Source: Lathyrus oleraceus
Taxonomy: Eukaryota; Streptophyta; Magnoliopsida; Fabales; Fabaceae
Reading direction: 5' to 3'
DNA: 64,000 nt
Assembly: GCF_024323335.1 (NCBI RefSeq)
Contig: NC_066585.1
Location: forward strand, 345,035,846 to 345,099,845
This document shows positions 57,840-64,000 of the stretch, piece by piece. How positions within the stretch are numbered: position 1 is the first letter of the stretch; every line of letters starts with the position of its first letter. Both the position numbers and the translations under genes were made by a program. The notes below the pieces were generated by a model. It did no database searches. It was not told where the DNA came from and worked only from the letters and a program-made list of their open reading frames with translations.

Positions 57840-58028
57840 CTAGACAAAAAGAATAAAAGAGTCCAGGAAAAAAAGGGGCATCCCGGCGAACCGAAAAAAA
57901 AAAAGGTTCGGGCAAAACTTAGGGATAAGGAATGAAAAATATGTACACCCGGTAAGTCGAAAACCTGAAAAGGCGGCTTAGGCAAAAATGGGTATCCCGG
58001 TGGATTGAAAACCTGAAAAGGCGATCCA
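57840..58028 (+). ncRNA. Post-pol hairpin cluster of element G (four hairpins)
   Basis: It starts 10 nt after the pol stop. CTAGAC (57840-57845) pairs with GTCCAG (57861-57866, one mismatch); CGAACC (57887-57892) with GGTTCG (57905-57910); TAAGTCG (57953-57959) with CGGCTTA (57974-57980); TGGATTG (58001-58007) with CGATCCA (58022-58028). The last two contain AAAA, then CCT/AGG capped by GAAA. Units are preceded by CCCGC or CCCGG and followed by GG(C)AAAA and GGG. Compare A, H and K for compensatory changes. Confidence 0.75.
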
Positions 58029-59600
58029 GGCAAAAGAGGGATTAAAGCGAAGACTACAGTCTGAGTTATCTGTACTTCATCACGCTTCGGTGTCTACCAT
58101 CTCGAAGGGTATGACCAGTCCAATCGTTGTTCTCAGAAAGCAAAGAATTTGGGGGAAACTGAGGATCTGTGAGTCATAACAGAATTGGAAAATAGTGGAT
58201 GCCGTGTTCACATTGCCAATAGGATAGTTTATTTCCTTGTTTGGTGCAATTACCTCTTCCTAGGAATTACTTCCTGTTGTATTCGCCTTTATAGGTCCAT
58301 TTTCAATCAATAAAAGTCGTTATTCAGTTAAATTACACTCTTGTTTTTATTTTACTGTTTTGTTTGCAAAAACGTCCGAATTTTTCATAAACATTGCATA
58401 TAAAAACATGACGTCTAGACAATAATGTGCAGAAAGATAAACATTTGAAAATCATTTTGAATGTTGAGTACACTTGGGTGTATTTTGTCCGTACAATCCC
58501 CTGGGGCATGTATGTCTTGTTGTTTTGCAGGTCACTATCTTTTGATTGCTGGCTAAAGCATATGAGCCACAGTTTGTTCAAAGGTGTTTCAACACTGTCC
58601 AGTAGTGTGAGAGGTTGGGTTGTCCAAAGCAAGTTCAGGGTTTGTCTCCCCAGCGAGGCCAAGATCAGTATTGCCTCAGCAGTCAGGCCTGAAGTCGATT
58701 GCAATCCCCAGCAGGGTTGAGGATGTTTTTTCTCACCCAGGTTCGAAGGTTGCTCTTTCCCCAGCAGGTCTGAGGACTGTTAGTTCCCCAGAGAGTCGGA
58801 AGTTTATTATTTCCCCAGCGGAGGTGTCTGTGGGTAGTTTGTTCCTCAGCAGCCCGGTCTGAAGTGCTGAAATCCCCAGTAGGTTTGAGTCTGCAGTTTC
58901 CCCAGCAGGGTTGAGAGTGTTTTTCCCTAGCAAATCTGAAATTGTTATTTCCCTAGTGGAGGTTTGCAGTGTTCGTTTCCCCAGCGGAGTCCCCAAGCGG
59001 ATCGGGTTCAGTAGAGGTCATCCCCAGTGAGGATCATTTGTTCCCTAGCAGTAGTGCTATTCCCCAGCATGATTGAGAGGTTGGTGTTTTCCCAACAGAT
59101 GACTCCCCAGTTGAGTCGGTTTCTCTGCCGTTCCGAGAATGTCAGATCAGCAAGTATCCGCAGCAGGATTGTTGCGTGTCCCCACAGAGTTGGAAGATCG
59201 AATCAGGATTGTGGGCTCGGAAGCGATCGTGTGTTTTCCCAGCAGGAGTTTTCCTCCCTTTGCATTTTGCATGTAGTAATTTTCATTTGCATTTGCATCC
59301 TTAAATCGCGTAGCATCCTCAAATCGCGTAGCATTTCCATTCAATATGGAGCACTGCGCCATAGAACCACTCAAACATATGCATACATGTGTTAAACCAG
59401 TTTGGATCATATCCCCAGCAGAGGCGGATCATTTTTCAACAATATGTATGGCACGTTTGCAGCAGTGGCTTTTGCCAGCATTCAGGATTGACAATCCCCA
59501 TAGAGGTTTATTTCCTCACTCGTCAGTGAAAGGAAAGCTTGATTGACTCCCCAGCTTAGTCCCCGGCAAGTGTTTGCCTTGTTTTGACATATGAAGATGT
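58029..59600 (+). other. 3' non-coding region of element G with CCCCAG repeats
   Basis: There is no credible gene. From about 58640 to 59560 the phrase TCCCCAGCAGxxTTGAG recurs at irregular 30-45 bp steps, some 15-20 times. A conserved block near 58160-58330 is shared with H (about 63600-63790) and ends in TTTTCAATCAATAAAA. Confidence 0.75.
58309..58314 (+). terminator. Candidate internal polyadenylation signal, element G
   Basis: AATAAA lies in the conserved phrase TTTCAATCAATAAAA, also present in H at 63769-63774. It is about 2.1 kb upstream of the 3' LTR. No function has been shown. Confidence 0.35.
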
Positions 59601-59608
59601 CATCCTTG

Positions 59609-60309
59609 TGATACCGGTAAGTGTCATGTCAACACCCGTGTGTGTCCTTTTTTTTGATGTCGGTAAACATCATCTTTCGATGTCGGTAAACATCGAGTCT
59701 CATCCCAGTCATCGGTAAATGTCTGGTCGTCCTTTTTTAATGTCGGTAAACATCATCTTTTGATGTCGGTAAACATCGAGTTTTCCCAGTCATCGGTAAA
59801 TGTCTGGTCATGTATCTATTTGTCGATAAATATCAAAATCACCAGTAGAGTCGTCGATAAACGTCTTGTCTGGTTCCAGTTGTAAATATCTTTTTCTTCC
59901 CCAGTTGGAGCTGCCATCGGTAAATGGCCCCGCTTTCCTTGATGTCAGTGTATATCAAGTCGACTATTCCAAGCCGCCATCGGTAAATGGCCTCGCTTTC
60001 TTCGATATCGGTAAATATCGAATGCCTAGCTTAGTCGTCATCGGTAAATGGCCTCGCTTTCTGTGACATTTGTTCCCCAGCAGCCATCGGTAAATGGTCT
60101 CGCTGACGTTAATATCGGTAAATATCAAGAGTTGTTTTGAAGCCACCATTGGTAAATGGTCTTGCTTCCTTTTAATGTCAAATTCCCAGTTGAAGCCACC
60201 ACCGGTAAATGGTCCCGCTTCCTTTGGATGTTGTTTCCCAGTCGCCATCGGTAAATGGCCTCGCTTTCCTGAGGTATTTTTTATTGTGCAGCCGCCATCG
60301 GTAAATGGC
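59609..60309 (+). repeat. CGGTAA-loop hairpin array in element G 3' region
   Basis: There are about 18 units with the loop CGGTAA flanked by complementary arms that differ between units. Examples: TGATGT/ACATCA (59655-59672), CGATGT/ACATCG (59678-59695), CCAGTCAT/ATGTCTGG with one mismatch (59705-59726 and 59786-59807), GCCAT/ATGGC (59913, 59976, 60244, 60294), TTCGATAT/ATATCGAA (60001-60022), ACCAT/ATGGT (60145-60160) and TGATAC/GTGTCA (59609-59626). Spacing is 30-70 bp. Weak or degenerate units occur near 59821, 59881 and 59941. Confidence 0.85.
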
Positions 60310-60432
60310 CTCGCGTTTCTTTGATTCATCCCCCGCAGAGTGCAAATTCTATGGTTTCTTTGGTATTCAATCCTTGTTTACCTTGAAGGTCTGACAGCCG
60401 TTGCTCTCATCCGTTCAGGTTCCCAGTTGATT

Positions 60433-60445
60433 GAATAGGGGAAGC
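60433..60445 (+). other. Polypurine tract region of element G
   Basis: GAATAGGGGAAGC abuts the LTR start TGTAGCACC and matches the PPT of A in its AATAGGGG core. Confidence 0.8.
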
Positions 60446-60528
60446 TGTAGCACCTCAAATTTGCACTCCCCATTCATGCATTCATTTCATTTTTAGGTCA
60501 TTGGCATTACATTAACATTGCATAGTAC
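60446..60528 (+). mobile_element. First ~83 bp of the 3' LTR of element G, then cut
   Basis: TGTAGCACCTCAAATTTGC is the LTR start of a second Ogre subfamily. After a stretch rich in CATTCATTT and ACATTAACATTGCAT it joins RT coding of element H near 60529 without a gap. Confidence 0.8.
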
Positions 60529-63284
60529 ATTGCTATAAGGTGATGCCATTTGGTCTCAAGAACGCCGGTGCTACTTATCAGAGGGCCATGGTGACTTTGT
60601 TTCATGATATGATTCATCATGAAATCGAATGCTATGTTGATGACATGATAGCAAAGTCCCAAACAGAAGACGGGCATTTGGTGGATCTGGCCAAGTTGTT
60701 TGACCGGTTGAGACAATTCAGACTGAGGTTTAATCCGAATAAGTGCACTTTCGGAGTGCGGTCCGGTAAATTGTTGGGGTTTATAGTAAGCGAAAGAGGA
60801 ATCGAGGTTGATCCGGCTAAAGTAAAAGCAATAAGAGAAATGCCTGAACCGAGAACAGAGAAAGAGGTTTGTGGTTTGTTAGGTAGATTGAACTACATTT
60901 CACGGTTCATATCTCATTTAACAGCCACGTGTGAACCAATATTCAAGTTATTGAGAAAAGATCAAACGGTCAGGTGGAATAATGATTGCCAAGCGGCATT
61001 TGAAAAAATAAAAGAGTATTTGCAGGAGCCTCCGATTCTGATGCCTCCTGTGGAGGGACGACCGTTAATCATGTACTTGACGGTCCTCGAGGGGTCTATG
61101 GGGTGTGTATTGGGGCAGCATGACGAGTCTGGTCGAAAAGAGCATGCCATATACTACCTTAGCAAAAAGTTTACCGACTGTGAAACAAGATATTCACTGC
61201 TCGAGAAAACTTGTTGTGCTTTGGTATGGGTTGCTCGCCGACTGAGGCAGTATATGCTGGTTCATACCACTTTGTTGATTTCCAAGATGGATCCAATCAA
61301 ATATATTTTTGAAAAGCCAACATTGACCGGACGGGTTGCGAGGTGGCAAATGATTTTGACTGAGTACGATATACAATATACTTCTCAGAAAGCAACCAAG
61401 GGGAGTGTATTGTCTGATTACCTCGCCCAGCAACCCATTGAGGATTATCAACCGATGAAGTTTGAATTCCCTGATGAGGACATCATGTTTCTCAAATCGA
61501 AAGATTGCGAGGAACCAATCCCGGAGGAGGGGCCTGACCCTGAATCCGAATGAATTCTGATGTTTGATGGGGCCGTTAACGTGAATGGTAGCGGAGTTGG
61601 TGCTGTTTTGGTTACGCCGAAAGGATCCCACATTCCTTTTGCTGCCCGGCTAACATTTGAGTGCACCAACAACGTGGCTGAATACGAAGCTTGCATATTG
61701 GGTATTGAAGAGGCGATTGATTTGAGTATCAAGAACCTTGTCATATATGGAGATTCAGCTTTGGTTGTGAATCAGGTTAACGGAAAATGGTATACGCATC
61801 AATCTCATTTGATTCCATACCGGGACTATACGAGGAGACTGTTGATGTTCTTCACCAAGGTGAAATTGCATCATGTGCCGAGAGAAGAGAATCCGTTGGC
61901 AGATGCTTTGGCTACTCTGGCTGCCTTGATTAAGGTGCGGTGGTGGAATCAGTTCCCAAGTGTTGAGGTGGGGCGTTTGGATAGACCGACTTATGTGTTT
62001 GCTGTTGACACAGCGCCTGACGATGAGAAGCCGTGGTATTACGATATCAAGCACTATTTGGAAACCCAAGAATATCCTGAGGGAGCATCCAAGAAGGACC
62101 GAAAGACTCTGAGGAGGTTGGCCATGGTGTTCTATCTGAACAAGGATGGGGTTTTGTACAAGCGGAATTTCGATTGGGTCTTGCTCAGATGCGTCGATGA
62201 CAAAGAAGCAAGCCAGTTGATGAGAGAGGTTCACGAGGGGTCGTTCGGTACCCATGCCAGTGGGAATGCAATGGTGAAAAAGTTGTTACGGGCTGGATAT
62301 TATTGGATGACAATGGAGGCCCAATGTTTTAATTTCGTGCGGAAGTGTCATAAGTGCCAGATTTATGTTGACAAGGTGCACGTGCCTCCAAACCCGTTGA
62401 GCTTAATGTCGTCTCCATGGCCGTTTGCTATGTGGGGCATTGATATGATCGGAAAAATTGAGCCTACGGCTTCGAATGGGCACCGGTTCATATTAGTGGC
62501 TATTGATTACTTCACCAAGTGGGTGGAAGCGGCGTCTTATGCAAATGTGACAAAACAGGTTGTTGCCAGATTCCTGAAAAGAGACATCATTTGCAGATAT
62601 GGGGTTCCCGAAAGGATCATTACTGATAATGGTTCTAATCTCAACAACAAGATGATGGAAGAACTGTGCCGGGAGTTCAAGATCGAGCATCAGAATTCTT
62701 CTCCTTATCGTCCAAAGATGAATGGGGCGGTCGAGGCGGCCAATAAGAATATTAAGAAGATTGTGCAGAAGATGGTCGTGACCTATAAGGATTGGCACGA
62801 GATGTTGTCGTTTGCATTGCATGGGTACCGAACCTCGGTGCGTACGTCTATTGGGGCAACGCCTTTCTCGTTGGTATATGGAATGGAAGCCGTGCTACCG
62901 GTTGAGGTTCAAATTCCTTCTTTGAGAGTCCTGATGGACGTAAAATTGCAAGAGGCTGAATGGGTAAGAACTCGGTACGAAGAATTGAGCCTGATTGAGG
63001 AAAAGAGGTTGGCGGCCATCTGTCATGGGCAGTTGTACCAGCAGAGAATGAAGCGCGCTTTTGACCGAAAGGTGCGACCTCGTGTGTATCACGTGGGTGA
63101 TATGGTGCTGAAAAGGATCCTTCCTCCTCAAAACGATCGAAGGGGCAAGTGGACACCACACTATGAAGGTCCATTCGTGGTCAAGAAGGTTTTCTCTGGC
63201 GGAGCCTTGTTGTTGACGACCATGGATGGCGAGTATTTTCCATCCCCTGTGAACGCGGACGCAGTTAAAAAATACTTCGTATAG
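60529..63284 (+). pseudogene. pol: Pol of element H, N-terminally truncated, one stop
   Basis: It begins inside reverse transcriptase at VMPFGLKNAGATYQRAM. The first RT blocks are absent but Y-V-D-D (60633-60644) is kept. Then gypsy RNase H (LGQHDESGRKEHAIYYLSKK), archaeal-type RNase H (FDGAVN, VAEYEA, YGDSALV, LADALATL), integrase (finger ending CHKCQIY; GIDMIG, ITDNGS, NGAVEAANK) and YEGPFVVKK at the end follow. TGA at 61551 stands where G and A have TGG. From 61560 the frame is open for 574 codons to TAG at 63282. It is the same subfamily as G. A 141-nt patch (61116-61256) is about 96% identical to G, while its flanks are near two thirds. Confidence 0.93.
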
Positions 63285-63293
63285 ACAGACCCG

Positions 63294-63485
63294 CTGGACG
63301 AAAAGAATAAAATAGTCCAGGCAAAAAAGGGTATCCCAGCGAACCAAGAAAAAATGATGAAAAGGTTCGGGCAAAAATTAGGGATAAAAAGAAAAAACTG
63401 TACACCCGGCAAGTCGAAAACCTGAAAAGGCGGCTTGGGCAAAAAAGGGTATCCCGGTGGACTGAAAACCCGAAAGGACGGTCCA
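63294..63485 (+). ncRNA. Post-pol hairpin cluster of element H (four hairpins)
   Basis: CTGGAC (63294-63299) pairs with GTCCAG (63315-63320); CGAACC (63340-63345) with GGTTCG (63364-63369); CAAGTCG (63410-63416) with CGGCTTG (63431-63437), inner CCT-GAAA-AGG; TGGACTG (63458-63464) with CGGTCCA (63479-63485), inner CCC-GAAA-GGA. Two outer base pairs differ from G by compensatory change (U-A to C-G). Confidence 0.78.
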
Positions 63486-64000
63486 GGCAAAAAAGGGATT
63501 GAAATGAACAACTGCGTCTAGCATGATCGTTTGTGCTTGGGTTAAGACACATGGATAATCCCCGGCAGGGATCAGTCGGAACCGTCTTGTTCAGAAGGCA
63601 GAAAGCACGGAAAGTCTGAGGACATATGGGGTGTAACCGAGTTGGAACTCGATGAGATCGCGGTTTCCCATTGCCATTAGGATAGATTTTTCCTTTTGTG
63701 CGCAATTACCTCTTTTCAGGAATTGTTTCCCTTGTATTGCTCAATTTTGAGCCACACTTTTTTCAATCAATAAAATGCATATTCAGTCAAATAATTTTGT
63801 TTTTGTTTTCATTTCCGCTTTGATTGCAAAAACATTTGTTTATTGTGATAAAGAATCTTTGTATTTTGATACATGGAGGTCGCTTCCAATGCATGTTTAT
63901 AAGATTGAAAACATGAAATCTTATTTGGAAGGTGGAGTGACCCAAGTGTTTAAATTTTGGCACGCCTGGGGCACGTTTTTATCTAACGATCTCTTTTGCA
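63486..64000 (+). other. Start of 3' non-coding region of element H
   Basis: It shares with G the block ending TTTCAATCAATAAAA (AATAAA at 63769-63774). No gene is visible. The element continues beyond the window. Confidence 0.7.

Noticed and set aside
59964..60329. 121-codon minus-strand frame with repeated RPFTDGG-like phrases
   Set aside because: It is the translation of the CGGTAA hairpin repeats; periodic because the DNA is, not because it is a protein.

Overview
This window is wall-to-wall plant LTR-retrotransposon DNA. I see no host gene, tRNA, rRNA or CRISPR array. The dominant residents are giant Ty3/gypsy elements of the Ogre (Tat) lineage. They have LTRs of about 4.2-5.5 kb starting TGTAAGACC or TGTAGCACC, a primer-binding site starting TGGCGACTC, an extra ORF1 upstream of gag, a short intron between the protease and reverse-transcriptase parts, and a second RNase H domain before integrase. 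This content, the size of the LTRs and the nesting point to a large legume genome, most likely tribe Fabeae (pea, vetch, lentil, grass pea). That assignment is inference from element type, not from a host gene.

Layout. 1-8304 is a nest: a minus-strand Ty1/copia element of SIRE/Maximus type (gag 5843-6758 and 1-309, LTR 6825-7848) sits in a minus-strand Ogre LTR, and its gag zinc knuckle is split by a 5,528-bp plus-strand Ogre solo LTR (310-5837) with a perfect 5-bp target duplication. 8305-29884 is one complete but decayed plus-strand Ogre (element A: two LTRs, ORF1, gag-pro, intron, pol, long 3' region). It is inserted in a minus-strand Ogre LTR (element B: 8018-8304 plus 29885-33179, 3' region to 35120). 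35121-38331 is a scrambled patch of plus- and minus-strand Ogre fragments. 38332-43999 is element F, which has a template-switch scar at its primer-binding site, an in-frame loss of the protease and a truncated pol. 44000-60528 is element G, from a second Ogre subfamily, with an intact ORF1 and a broken gag-pro-pol. 60529-64000 is element H, a pol-3' fragment of G's subfamily.

How the parts work together. In a functional Ogre, gag and protease form the particle, RT with two RNase H domains copies the genomic RNA from the tRNA primer, and integrase inserts the copy; ORF1 has no known role. Here each copy is damaged by stops, frameshifts or deletions. Where an intact homologue is available for comparison, most premature stops are C-to-T or G-to-A changes, as expected for methylated repeats.

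The least explained signal is structural. (1) Right after the pol stop of A, G and H, and in an inverted fragment K, there is a row of hairpins, several with GAAA tetraloops, whose stems covary between copies. (2) G carries about 18 tandem hairpins with an invariant CGGTAA loop and stems that change in complementary fashion. (3) A carries a different array with CC...GG stems. (4) The LTRs hold a hairpin just before TACGTAGGCA whose stem differs in five places yet stays paired. I know of no description of these as structured RNAs; hypervariable, tandem-repeat-rich 3' regions of Ogre are known.
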